Below are positions 26,114 through 32,817 of a DNA stretch of 64,000 nucleotides, piece after piece. Both the position numbers and the translations under genes were made by a program. The stretch covers positions 992,001-1,056,000 of the forward strand of contig NZ_CP061378.1 of NCBI RefSeq assembly GCF_015624485.1, written 5' to 3'. This DNA is from Bradyrhizobium genosp. L (GTDB lineage Bacteria > Pseudomonadota > Alphaproteobacteria > Rhizobiales > Xanthobacteraceae). Numbering within the stretch: the stretch's first letter is position 1; each line of letters opens with the position of its first letter. The notes under the pieces were generated by a model. The model searched no databases, was not told the origin of the DNA, and saw nothing but the letters and a program-made list of their open reading frames with translations.

Positions 26114-27037
26114 ATGACCGATCACGATGACATCGAGCCGCCGCACGCCGCATCTCCGACCGAACGCGTTCTTACCGAATTGCAGCTCTTCGGTTACCGC
26201 CCCTTCGACGACCAGCCCGATCCACGGCCGCTTCCCGAGGGCACGAGCATCACCGGTGCCGTCGCTGACATCTTCGATGCTCTGGTCGCGACGTTGAGTG
26301 ATACTCGGCTCGAGCCGGACCTTGACGATCTGCTCTGGTCGACCGTCAACCTGTTTCACCGAGCCGTCGACCGCGTCGGTCGTCAGCTCGACGATAACGA
26401 ACAGGCGCAGCAGAAGAGCCAGCGCGAACAGGACGGCTCCGAAATTCGATCGGTCGAACTCGAGCGCGTGACGGCGGAAGGCATCACATTGATCGAGCGG
26501 CGCGACTGCCTGGAGCTCTTCCGCGACCAGGCCATCGAGCGCTTTGAGACACACACCGGCTCATTCTGGCGCCCTCGATCGGGATCGCTGGTCAACCACC
26601 GTACGCTGACGGCAGCGATGATCGACTCCCGCGACTTCATCGCCGCCAAGCGCCGCGCCGAGACCGAGGTCATGTTGCCACCAGGACCGAAGATCGCACT
26701 CACCGGAGGGCTCGACTTCAACGACCATCATTTGATCTGGGATCGCCTCGACAAGGTTCACGCCAAGCATCCCGACATGGTCCTGCTCCACGGCGGCTCA
26801 CCCAAGGGGGCTGAATTGATCGCCTCCAAATGGGCGACCACCCGCAAGGTGCCCCAGATCGCCTTCAAGCCCGACTGGACGAAACATGCCAAGGCAGCAC
26901 CTTTCAAGCGCAACGATGCCATACTCGAAATCCTACCGATCGGGGTCATGCACTTCCCGGGCACTGGAATCCAGGACAACCTGGCCGATAAGGCGAAGCG
27001 GCTCGGCATCCCGGTCTGGATGTTCGGCGGCGCGTGA
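26114..27037 (+). CDS. DUF2493 (SLOG-like) domain protein
   Basis: A 307-residue protein. The N-terminal 190 residues are helical with no named domain. The C-terminal part, KIALTGGLDFNDHHLIWDRL through HPDMVLLHGGSPKGAELIA, is the DUF2493 domain of the SLOG superfamily, a Rossmann-like fold that binds nucleotides or their derivatives. The end, LGIPVWMFGG, is also typical. It is a standard gene in this type of ICE, between the primase and DUF736 genes. The molecular role is unknown; SLOG relatives bind nucleotide signals, so a sensing role is possible. Confidence 0.85.
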   Translation: MTDHDDIEPPHAASPTERVLTELQLFGYRPFDDQPDPRPLPEGTSITGAVADIFDALVATLSDTRLEPDLDDLLWSTVNLFHRAVDRVGRQLDDNEQAQQKSQREQDGSEIRSVELERVTAEGITLIERRDCLELFRDQAIERFETHTGSFWRPRSGSLVNHRTLTAAMIDSRDFIAAKRRAETEVMLPPGPKIALTGGLDFNDHHLIWDRLDKVHAKHPDMVLLHGGSPKGAELIASKWATTRKVPQIAFKPDWTKHAKAAPFKRNDAILEILPIGVMHFPGTGIQDNLADKAKRLGIPVWMFGGA

Positions 27038-27177
27038 GCGCCGTCTGCTCGACTGAAGTCTTTGAGGCGAAATTGCTCACGCCGCAACTCCGCCTCGTTT
27101 CGGTCTCATATCCAGAGTTGCGCCGTGGTGGTGGTGGAAGGCGCAGCTGGTACATCTATGCACATGGAGCCACCACC

Positions 27178-27627
27178 ATGCTCGCTATTGGGCTTGTTCT
27201 CAACACACTCGGCATAGGCCTGTTCTGCTGGGCGATTTTCGCGCTCGCAGTGTATGCCCTGCCGTTTTTCGTCGCGCTGAGTATCGGGATGACTGCGTTG
27301 CAGACCGGCACTGGTGTCGTCGCCGCGCTTCTTATCGGGACGGCCGGTGGCGCGCTGACGCTCGTCCTCGGCCAGATCGCCGTCGCTGTTACTCGGTCCT
27401 TGGCCTTGCGCATCGCGATCGCGACAACATTTGCTGTTCCCGCCGCGGTCGCCGGCTATCATGTGGTCTTCGCCCTGTCCCCGATCGGGGTGCCTTCGCT
27501 GGCTTGGCGAGAGGTCTTCGCTTGCCTGGGCGCGGTTTGCATTGGCCTCACGTCGTGGATGCGCTTGTTCGTTTTGGCGGAGACCCGCCCCTTCGAGCCG
27601 GGTGGTGTGGTGGAGAGTCCGTCCTAA
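27178..27627 (+). CDS. Small multi-spanning membrane protein
   Basis: A 149-residue hydrophobic protein starting MLAIGLVLNTLGIGLFCWAI. At least four membrane segments can be seen: residues 2-25, 27-45, about 50-85 (ALLIGTAGGALTLVLG) and about 90-125. An in-frame start at 27034 would add 48 polar residues that overlap the previous gene and do not resemble a domain. GGAG lies about 10 bases before ATG 27178. Proteins like this recur at this place in alphaproteobacterial ICEs. The function is unknown; a small GAAA-loop hairpin (27638-27651) follows. Confidence 0.65.
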   Translation: MLAIGLVLNTLGIGLFCWAIFALAVYALPFFVALSIGMTALQTGTGVVAALLIGTAGGALTLVLGQIAVAVTRSLALRIAIATTFAVPAAVAGYHVVFALSPIGVPSLAWREVFACLGAVCIGLTSWMRLFVLAETRPFEPGGVVESPS

Positions 27628-27651
27628 TCAGTTCTTACGGCCGAAAGGCCG

Positions 27652-28031
27652 AGAGCTGACCGTCTACCGCCTTCATCGTCGAACAGGTTCGCATAGTTCG
27701 GCGCGCTGAATGGGCGATGATCGAGATCTGAGCGCGGGAGAGCCAGTCCTGCTCGGAACTCCTCGATCAAGCTGCCGGCATTCGGTCTGGCCCACGCAGC
27801 CGCGGCAGAGCGATCTTACCTCGATCGGTTCTTTGGAGACGATGCCGCCCTTTGCAGGAGATTGTTTCTCTTTCCGCGCTGAATCGTTCCGATCTCTTGT
27901 TCATCAAAACCGAGATAGCCACGCTTCTCCAGAGTTGTGGTTCAGCACGCGGACGCACGTGGCCTCGTTGATGGCTTGATCTGGCCGAAGACTGGCTTTG
28001 CCTCGATCGTCTGAGCCGCAACGCCGTTGAT
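27652..28031. other. Non-coding stretch between membrane protein and DUF736 leader
   Basis: No gene is convincing here. Short frames occur but have no ribosome binding site and no recognisable domain. The stretch runs into the structured leader of the DUF736 gene. A promoter for DUF736 is expected in it, but no strong -35/-10 pair was picked out by eye. Confidence 0.4.
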
Positions 28032-28202
28032 GCGACTTTCTTCCCCTGGGCTTCGCCCATTCCTCGCGAGACAAGAAAGTCGCCGCAACGACGTCCTCCG
28101 CTACGCTCCGGCCCGAGCGGGTGCGTCGCCGATCGTCCTCGGCCCTAGATCGCCATCGAGGCCGCGGTGGTCGCGGGCTCGAAACACAACAGGAGAAGTG
28201 AC
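28032..28202 (+). promoter_or_regulatory. Repeated leader type 2, copy 2 (before DUF736 gene)
   Basis: GCGACTTTCTT at 28032-28042 is a perfect inverted repeat of AAGAAAGTCGC at 28073-28083, with a small inner GGGC/GCCC stem. The TCCTCCGCT..CGCT..CGGCCC block follows at 28094-28114, then GATCGCCATCGAGGCCGCG and TGGTCGCGG at 28148-28176, and AGGAG at 28191-28195. This repeats the layout seen before the DUF2493 gene. Confidence 0.5.
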
Positions 28203-28523
28203 ATGGCTAACATCGGTTCTTTCAAGAAGGTCGGTAACGAATTCCAGGGCGAGATCGTGACCCTGAGCCTGAAGGCCAAGGGCGTCCGCATCGTCGCCGA
28301 GACCAACCGATCCAACGACAACGCTCCCAGCCACCGCATCTATGTGGGTCGCGCGGAGATTGGCGCAGCTTGGTCGAAGCGTTCCGAGGAAGGCCGCGAC
28401 TACCTCTCGCTCAAGCTCGACGACCCCTCGTTCAACGCGCCGATCTACGCGAACCTGTTCGATGACGAAGGCGGTGAAGGCTACACCCTGCTCTGGTCGC
28501 GGCCGCGCAAGACCGGCGAGTAG
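28203..28523 (+). CDS. DUF736 family protein
   Basis: A 106-residue protein, MANIGSFKKVGNEFQGEIVT onward, ending in the typical YTLLWSRPRKTGE. This is the full length for DUF736, a family found almost only on alphaproteobacterial plasmids and ICEs. It has a beta-rich pattern. AGGAG lies 7 bases before ATG 28203. Its long, structured leader and short coding region suggest strong expression. The function is unknown. A GC-rich hairpin follows 13 bp after the stop. Confidence 0.9.
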   Translation: MANIGSFKKVGNEFQGEIVTLSLKAKGVRIVAETNRSNDNAPSHRIYVGRAEIGAAWSKRSEEGRDYLSLKLDDPSFNAPIYANLFDDEGGEGYTLLWSRPRKTGE

Positions 28524-28536
28524 GGCCACTCCACCA

Positions 28537-28564
28537 AGCCCCGTCCGGTCCGCCGGGCGGGGCT
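28537..28564 (+). terminator. Hairpin after DUF736 gene
   Basis: AGCCCCG (28537-28543) pairs with CGGGGCT (28558-28564), with further CCGG pairing in the loop. The stem is strong but the following bases are TCTCAT, so the T tract is weak. It lies 13 bp after the DUF736 stop and may end that transcript. Confidence 0.55.
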
Positions 28565-28626
28565 TCTCATCCTTCCAGGCGTCAGTGAGCGCGAACCGGC
28601 CGCCGGATCGAGCGGCTCGGCATCAA

Positions 28627-28875
28627 TCACTCGGCCTGCCCCCGAGTCCTTTTCTTGGTGCTTGTGGGCGGGCGAGTGAGCAGGTCGGCGGCCTCGACAC
28701 CGAGGCTGCGCGCGAGCCGATCGACAACGTCGATACCCGCCGCATAAATGCTTCGCTCGAGTGCGCTGATATACGTGCGGTCAATTTCAGCACGATGAGC
28801 CAATTCCTCCTGTGACAAGCCACGGGCCTGCCGGAGCTTCCGCAAATTGATTGCAAGTATCTCGCGTATATCCAT
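28627..28875 (-). CDS. XRE-family HTH repressor, QseC-like by position
   Basis: An 82-residue protein that is almost only a Cro/CI-type helix-turn-helix: INLRKLRQARGLSQEELAHR, IDRTYISALER, and a basic tail KKRTRGQAE. It is transcribed away from a small DUF2285 gene 146 bp off. In Mesorhizobium ICEMlSymR7A, the HTH protein QseC and the DUF2285 antiactivator QseM have just this divergent layout, and QseC controls qseM expression. A near-palindrome with 9-bp arms spans the start codon here, suggesting autoregulation. The HTH call is firm; the QseC role is inferred from layout. Confidence 0.85.
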   Translation of the reverse strand: MDIREILAINLRKLRQARGLSQEELAHRAEIDRTYISALERSIYAAGIDVVDRLARSLGVEAADLLTRPPTSTKKRTRGQAE

Positions 28876-28882
28876 ACGCGAG
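28861..28882. promoter_or_regulatory. Palindrome across the HTH gene start
   Basis: CTCGCGTAT at 28861-28869 and ATACGCGAG at 28874-28882 are perfect 9-bp inverted arms around ATCC. The start codon of the HTH gene (28873-28875) is inside. A protein bound here would block the start of its own gene. Direct repeats GAGTATT at 28899-28905 and 28914-28920 lie further into the divergent region. Confidence 0.55.
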
Positions 28883-29021
28883 AGGGCATGTCCTTGAAGA
28901 GTATTTCACCACGGAGTATTCTCGACAAAACACCCTCCGGACGGCTCCCGCGACAGTTTTAGCGCTTCTGCTCCTTCCGGCCCGCGTGTTAGAAATTGTC
29001 TAATCTAAGGCGTGGAGTCTT

Positions 29022-29294
29022 ATGAGGAAGCCACCGCTCGACCCAGACGTCGCCGATGCTGCGCCTGCAGATCAAATTCTTACTGCCTACGATGAGCGGC
29101 ATGTGGTGACCTACATGCGCCTTCTGCAGGCCGAAAGCGAAGGAGCTGACTGGATGGAAGTCGCTCGAATCGTGCTGCATATCGATCCGGTGCGGGAGCC
29201 GGACCGTGCGCGAAGCGCATATCAGAGTCATCTTGCCCGCGCCAAATGGGTGACGGAGCAAGGGCGCCTCTTGCGCGGCACTGGCTTGAAATAG
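29022..29294 (+). CDS. Small DUF2285 protein, QseM-like antiactivator
   Basis: A 90-residue protein that is essentially one DUF2285 domain: HVVTYMRLLQAESEGADWME, ARIVLHIDPVREPDRARSAY, SHLARAKWVTEQG. GGAG lies 5 bases before ATG 29022. QseM of ICEMlSymR7A is a DUF2285 protein of similar size, which binds both TraR and FseA and holds excision off. Its divergent HTH neighbour, the downstream split fseA-like gene and the LuxR/LuxI pair in the same element all match that circuit. TTAGA/TCTAA arms (28989-29003) just upstream may be an operator. Confidence 0.8.
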   Translation: MRKPPLDPDVADAAPADQILTAYDERHVVTYMRLLQAESEGADWMEVARIVLHIDPVREPDRARSAYQSHLARAKWVTEQGRLLRGTGLK

Positions 29295-29362
29295 AACAAA
29301 ATTGCCGGCCGGTATGTTGCGGGCAGAATTGTTTTCTTTTGCTAATCGGTGGTCATTCCGGT

Positions 29363-29376
29363 GCACCACGTGGTGC
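29363..29376 (+). promoter_or_regulatory. 14-bp perfect palindrome upstream of the fseA-like gene
   Basis: GCACCACGTGGTGC is its own reverse complement and lies 83 bp upstream of ATG 29460. In ICEMlSymR7A the LuxR-type activator TraR drives msi172-msi171, the genes that match the next two entries. This palindrome is therefore a candidate TraR box. The sequence differs from the known Agrobacterium tra box. Confidence 0.45.
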
Positions 29377-29459
29377 CAAACTAGGGTCTTCCTACAACCG
29401 CCTCGTTCATACCTATTGCGGCGCAATCGTTGTTAGCAGCGTGCAAAGGGGCGGAAGCA

Positions 29460-29654
29460 ATGCCTGAATTCGACTGGCGGTCGCCGGAATCCTACAAGAG
29501 CCTACAAGACGCGGAAGTCACCGACATCGCCTGGGAATGTCTCCGCCGCAATGCCGACTATCGGCGTGAGTACGACGTGATGATTGCCCACAGTCCGAAC
29601 GGCGAAGTGACTGCCGAATTCAGGAGGAAGTGGGGCATCTGCTTTCGCCCATGA
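29460..29654 (+). CDS. DUF6499 half of FseA-like activator (msi172-like)
   Basis: A 64-residue frame, MPEFDWRSPESYKSLQDAEV onward, ending WGICFRP and TGA at 29652-29654. This is the DUF6499 'transcriptional regulator' domain that forms the N-terminus of the FseA activator in ICEMlSymR7A-type elements. There, FseA is made only when ribosomes shift +1 between msi172 and msi171. Here the frame ends just where the +1 frame with the DUF2285 part is open, and no good independent start exists for that second part. ATG 29460 is preceded by GGGGCGGAAGC, a weak ribosome binding site. FseA activates the excisionase gene, so low frameshifting keeps transfer rare. Confidence 0.8.
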   Translation: MPEFDWRSPESYKSLQDAEVTDIAWECLRRNADYRREYDVMIAHSPNGEVTAEFRRKWGICFRP

Positions 29655-29655
29655 C
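29650..29655 (+). other. Probable programmed +1 ribosomal frameshift site
   Basis: The zero frame reads TTT CGC CCA TGA. Skipping the T after CCA gives GAC CCG CAG, joining CFRP to DPQRSFDEQTIFWAPEV with no stop. A slow stop codon in the A site directly after a proline codon is a usual setting for +1 shifts. The domain order on either side equals that of FseA. Confidence 0.6.
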
Positions 29656-30231
29656 CCGCAGAGGTCGTTCGACGAGCAGACGATCTTTTGGGCGCCTGAG
29701 GTTTTAGCCGCGGTCGTTCCGGTCAAGGTCGCAGTGGCCGATGACGGCCGGGCGCCGCCTCAGCCACTGCTCGACCTTACGGCTGGCCAGGTGCGCCGCG
29801 CTGTCGACGGCTGGCATGCCGTGCTGCGCATCGGCTCGGTAGATCACCGCATTTGGTCCAAAGACGCGCCGGTGCCCGGCGCATCATATGCGGCCGAACT
29901 ACCGTTTGACGCCGATTTGGAGGCGCGCGCCTATGCAGCCCGGCGGTTGTGGCGCGCGATGAATGGACGCGCGCCAGGTCCTGCCTTTCATCAACTGTCG
30001 AAGCAGCGGCGCGAGCGCTTGAGGGCCGCGATCCGTGCGCTCGACGCGCACGGCGCGGGCGCAAGCTATCGCGTCGTCGCAGAAGTACTGTTCGGCAAGA
30101 AGCGCATCCCCGATCGCGCCTGGAAGACGCATGATCTGCGCAATCGAACGATCCGCTTGGTGCAAGGCGGCCTCGCGTTGATGCGCGGTGGTTACCGCAA
30201 ACTTCTGCGGCCCGGCCGCAGGGACGAGTAG
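29653..30231 (+). CDS. DUF2285 half of FseA-like activator (msi171-like)
   Basis: The +1 frame is open from the frameshift site to the stop at 30231 and encodes about 192 residues, DPQRSFDEQTIFWAPEVLAA onward. The C-terminal 80 residues (QRRERLRAAIRALDAHGAGA, YRVVAEVLFGKKRIP, then LRNRTIRLVQGG) are a DUF2285 domain with the basic, DNA-binding look of FseA. A GTG at 29734 could start a shorter product but would cut the conserved FWAPEV region. Joined to the DUF6499 part, the full protein would have about 256 residues. The expected target is the promoter of the excisionase gene 136 bp downstream. Confidence 0.8.
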   Translation, partial: DPQRSFDEQTIFWAPEVLAAVVPVKVAVADDGRAPPQPLLDLTAGQVRRAVDGWHAVLRIGSVDHRIWSKDAPVPGASYAAELPFDADLEARAYAARRLWRAMNGRAPGPAFHQLSKQRRERLRAAIRALDAHGAGASYRVVAEVLFGKKRIPDRAWKTHDLRNRTIRLVQGGLALMRGGYRKLLRPGRRDE

Positions 30232-30366
30232 CGCAGCCCCCGAAGGGGTACCGAAAATCATACCCCCAAACATTCGGCATCCCCCTCCGAGGTCTTGCTC
30301 CTCCATGATGACCGCAGACACGCCGGCCTAGCCAAGCGTAGTGCGCTGTCCTCTTGGAGTTCTCAA

Positions 30367-30648
30367 ATGCCCGATCCGATGGCCGGTCTTCTCCCGCGAT
30401 TCCTGCGCACGCCTGAGGCCGCGCGCTATCTTGGCCTGTCCGGTCGCACCCTCGAGAAGCACCGCACGTACGGTACTGGACCGACGTATCGGAAGATCGG
30501 CGGACGTGTTGTCTACGCCGTCGATGACCTGAAAGCGTGGGCTGACCGCGGCGCCAAGACGTCGACATCGGATCCCGGCAAGGGGACCGTGCTGCCCGCC
30601 AAGAAGCATCCGGCCCTGCGTCCCTATGCAGGCCAGGAACGTCGCTGA
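30367..30648 (+). CDS. Excisionase / RdfS-like recombination directionality factor
   Basis: A 93-residue protein with one winged helix of the MerR/excisionase type: LRTPEAARYLGLSGRTLEKH, then GPTYRKIGGRVVYAVDDLKAW. The tail is basic (PAKKHPALRPYAGQERR). ATG 30367 is preferred; an upstream in-frame start at 30295 adds a non-conserved stretch. In R7A-type ICEs the RdfS protein has this size and fold, is activated by FseA and switches the integrase to excision. The integrase itself is outside the window. The next gene, repA, follows within 22 bp, suggesting one operon. Confidence 0.8.
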   Translation: MPDPMAGLLPRFLRTPEAARYLGLSGRTLEKHRTYGTGPTYRKIGGRVVYAVDDLKAWADRGAKTSTSDPGKGTVLPAKKHPALRPYAGQERR

Positions 30649-30670
30649 TAGCCGCGTGAGAGCAGTGACT

Positions 30671-31552
30671 ATGCGGCGCAAACACCATTCCGAGCGCGAC
30701 CAGCTTGAGCTCTTTCGGGCGCTACCCGGCGATCTTGCGCCGCGCGACGCGCAGGATCTGATGGCATATCCGTTCTTCTCTCTCGCAAAGACCAAGCGGA
30801 TCGTGCCGATCGACTTTCGTGCAGGTGCGATCTCAATTCGTGTCGAAACCGTGCCGGAACACGGGATGGCGACCATCTGGGATGCAGACGTTCTGATCTG
30901 GGCCGCGTCCCAGATCGTCGAAGCCCGTGATTCCGGCCTGAAGACGTCGCGTCTTATGGCTGCAACACCTTACGAGATTCTGACGTTTGTCGGCCGCGGC
31001 ACCAGCGCCCGCGACTATGACCGGCTGAAGGCTGGTCTCGACAGACTTCAGTCAACGAGCGTGCTGACTTCGATCCGCCAGCCGACGGAACGGCGGCGGC
31101 ATCGCTTCTCCTGGATCAACGAGTGGAAGGAGACGGCGGATGCACATGGTCGCCCATTCGGGCTCGAGCTGATCCTGCCGGATTGGTTCTACGCTGGCGT
31201 CATCGATGACGCGCTCGTGCTGACGATCGACCGCGCCTATTTCGGGCTCACGGGCGGGCTTGAGCGATGGCTCTATCGTCTCGTGCGCAAGCATGGCGGC
31301 CGCCAGAACAGCGGCTGGAGCTTTGATCTTCTGCACCTCCATGCCAAGTCCGGCATCCTCTCGCCGCTTAAGCATTTTGCTTACGACATCCGCCAGATCG
31401 TCCAGCGCCAGACATTGCCGGGCTATCAGCTCGTGCTCACGCGCGATCCGAATGGCACCGAGCGGCTGAACTTCGCTCCGACGCCTGTTGCTCCCTTAGC
31501 GGCACGCCTGCGCCGGCGCGGTCTCATTCCAAATTCGGAGGACAACCTGTGA
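30671..31552 (+). CDS. repA: RepA-type replication initiator
   Basis: A 293-residue replication initiator A protein: DLAPRDAQDLMAYPFFSLAK, KTKRIVPIDF, ADVLIWAASQIVEAR and ELILPDWFYAGVIDD are family blocks, and the two winged-helix regions expected of this family can be placed at about 25-140 and 150-270. ATG 30671 is used; the family usually begins shortly before RDQLELFRA. It follows the excisionase gene closely. Three 18-bp direct repeats start 5 bp after its stop, fitting binding sites for this protein. Together they suggest that the excised ICE can replicate, which would help keep it in dividing cells. Confidence 0.9.
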   Translation: MRRKHHSERDQLELFRALPGDLAPRDAQDLMAYPFFSLAKTKRIVPIDFRAGAISIRVETVPEHGMATIWDADVLIWAASQIVEARDSGLKTSRLMAATPYEILTFVGRGTSARDYDRLKAGLDRLQSTSVLTSIRQPTERRRHRFSWINEWKETADAHGRPFGLELILPDWFYAGVIDDALVLTIDRAYFGLTGGLERWLYRLVRKHGGRQNSGWSFDLLHLHAKSGILSPLKHFAYDIRQIVQRQTLPGYQLVLTRDPNGTERLNFAPTPVAPLAARLRRRGLIPNSEDNL

Positions 31553-31557
31553 ATCAG

Positions 31558-31622
31558 CTCGTGCTATCGGGGACCGCAGCCCTCGTGCTATCGGGGACCC
31601 GATCCTCGTGCTATCGGGGACC
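31558..31622 (+). repeat. Three iterons next to repA; putative replication origin
   Basis: The 18-bp word CTCGTGCTATCGGGGACC occurs three times without change at 31558-31575, 31582-31599 and 31605-31622. The period of 23-24 bp is about two helical turns and suits an initiator that binds one DNA face. An AT-richer stretch follows, and a hairpin AGAAATCC/GGATTTCT at 31682-31700. The layout is that of an iteron origin for RepA. Confidence 0.75.
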
Positions 31623-31841
31623 GGAATCGAGCTTAAGAGCTTGTTTCTCCGCGCTTTCCAGCCGCTCTAACTTTACTAACCAGAAATCCTTCGGATTTCT
31701 TCTAACGGACCAGACCACAAGCCGCATCGGAGGTAACTGGCAGCGGCGGCCCGTCAATCCTGCTTGTCCGCAGAAGCCGTGCAGGTGCTTCGCCACCCGC
31801 AAAGCTTACGGCACCCTTTTTCAGTCTCGGGGAGCGGCGGC

Positions 31842-32306
31842 ATGAGCGATCTCACCGAAGTGGAAGTGGTGTGGCTCGAGAAGCGCATCGAAAACCGGAT
31901 TCGGTTCGGTCGTATCGTCAACGACCGCAAGCTTGATCGTCATCGGCGCGTCCTGTCATTTGCGCCCGGCAGCATCTTTGCCTTCGTCCGATGGACCTCC
32001 AACGACTTTGGGACAATCATTTCGCGGATCGACATCTTGCGCGCGGTCGCACCGGGACAGCGCTGCTCGACCGTCCCTTATGTGACACCGGGCGGAGAGA
32101 TTTTGCTGCGGCTCTCCGGGTGGCCGAAGGTCGAGCGAGTGCTGCAAATGACCGATGCCGTTGAGGCACTCGGCATCGATCCCGCTGATGTCGCGCCTGA
32201 TCATTGGCATCACGTCCATAACCGCCTATCCGTCAACGAAAACCCGCGCCCGTATACGAAAGCGCGCCATCAGGCCTGGCTTCATCGTCAAAAGGTGATG
32301 CGATGA
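31842..32306 (+). CDS. DUF2840 family protein
   Basis: A 154-residue protein of the DUF2840 family, with SFAPGSIFAFVRWTSNDFGT, RAVAPGQRCSTVPYVTPGG and DHWHHVHNRL as marks. The family is found between repA and traF on alphaproteobacterial conjugative elements, as here. It overlaps traF by 4 bp (ATGA). There is no known function. The preferred start is ATG 31842 because the family begins at MSDLTEVEV; GGGGAG lies 7 bases upstream. Confidence 0.85.
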   Translation: MSDLTEVEVVWLEKRIENRIRFGRIVNDRKLDRHRRVLSFAPGSIFAFVRWTSNDFGTIISRIDILRAVAPGQRCSTVPYVTPGGEILLRLSGWPKVERVLQMTDAVEALGIDPADVAPDHWHHVHNRLSVNENPRPYTKARHQAWLHRQKVMR

Positions 32307-32815
32307 CGGGCCGCCTAATGATGCTGGCCGGGACGATTGGGGTCGCTGCCGCGCTCATCGCGACGATCGTCCTGGAGCCGCTTCCGCTCTACGTCTGGAA
32401 CGCATCCGCGAGCGTGCCGATTGGTCTCTACCGCCTCCGACCGGCGGACCAATTCCAAGTCACTGAATTGGTCGCCGTGCAGCCGCCGGAGCCGCTTGCT
32501 ACCTTCCTCGACCTTAACGGCTATTTGCCCATTGGCGTCCCGATGCTGAAGCGCGTGCTCGCCCTTCCGGGGCAGAGTGTTTGCAGAACCGGCCTCACGA
32601 TTTCGGTCGACGACGTCGCGGTGGGCGAGGCGAAGGATCACGACAGACGAGGCAGGCCGCTGCCGAAATGGCAGGGCTGCCGCGTCGTCGGCGACGGCGA
32701 TCTGTTTCTGATGAACTGGCAGTCGGACGACTCTCTTGACGGCCGGTATTTTGGATTTCTTCCGGCATCTAGCGTGATCGGCCATGCAATTCCGGTGTGG
32801 ACGTGGGAGGAGTGA
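32303..32815 (+). CDS. traF: TraF-like S26 signal peptidase (pilin maturation)
   Basis: A 170-residue membrane protease. Residues 5-25 form a membrane anchor. The catalytic serine lies in NASASVPIGLYRL (about residues 33-45) and the general-base lysine in VPMLKRVLALPG (about 77-88). The C-terminal block DGRYFGFLPASSVIGHA is typical of the family. TraF processes the TrbC pilin precursor into its cyclic form for the mating pilus. It is coupled to DUF2840 upstream and to the transglycosylase gene 2 bp downstream. In R7A, rdfS and traF share a transcript, which agrees with the order here. Confidence 0.9.
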   Translation: MTGRLMMLAGTIGVAAALIATIVLEPLPLYVWNASASVPIGLYRLRPADQFQVTELVAVQPPEPLATFLDLNGYLPIGVPMLKRVLALPGQSVCRTGLTISVDDVAVGEAKDHDRRGRPLPKWQGCRVVGDGDLFLMNWQSDDSLDGRYFGFLPASSVIGHAIPVWTWEE

Positions 32816-32817
32816 TC

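Noticed and set aside
31558..31622. Three identical repeats as a small CRISPR array
   Set aside because: Spacers are only 5-6 bp, the repeats are 18 bp, there are no cas genes, and the location just after repA fits iterons.
31549..31845. 98-codon frame after repA
   Set aside because: It is made of the translated iterons and the AT-richer origin stretch, not protein-like sequence.
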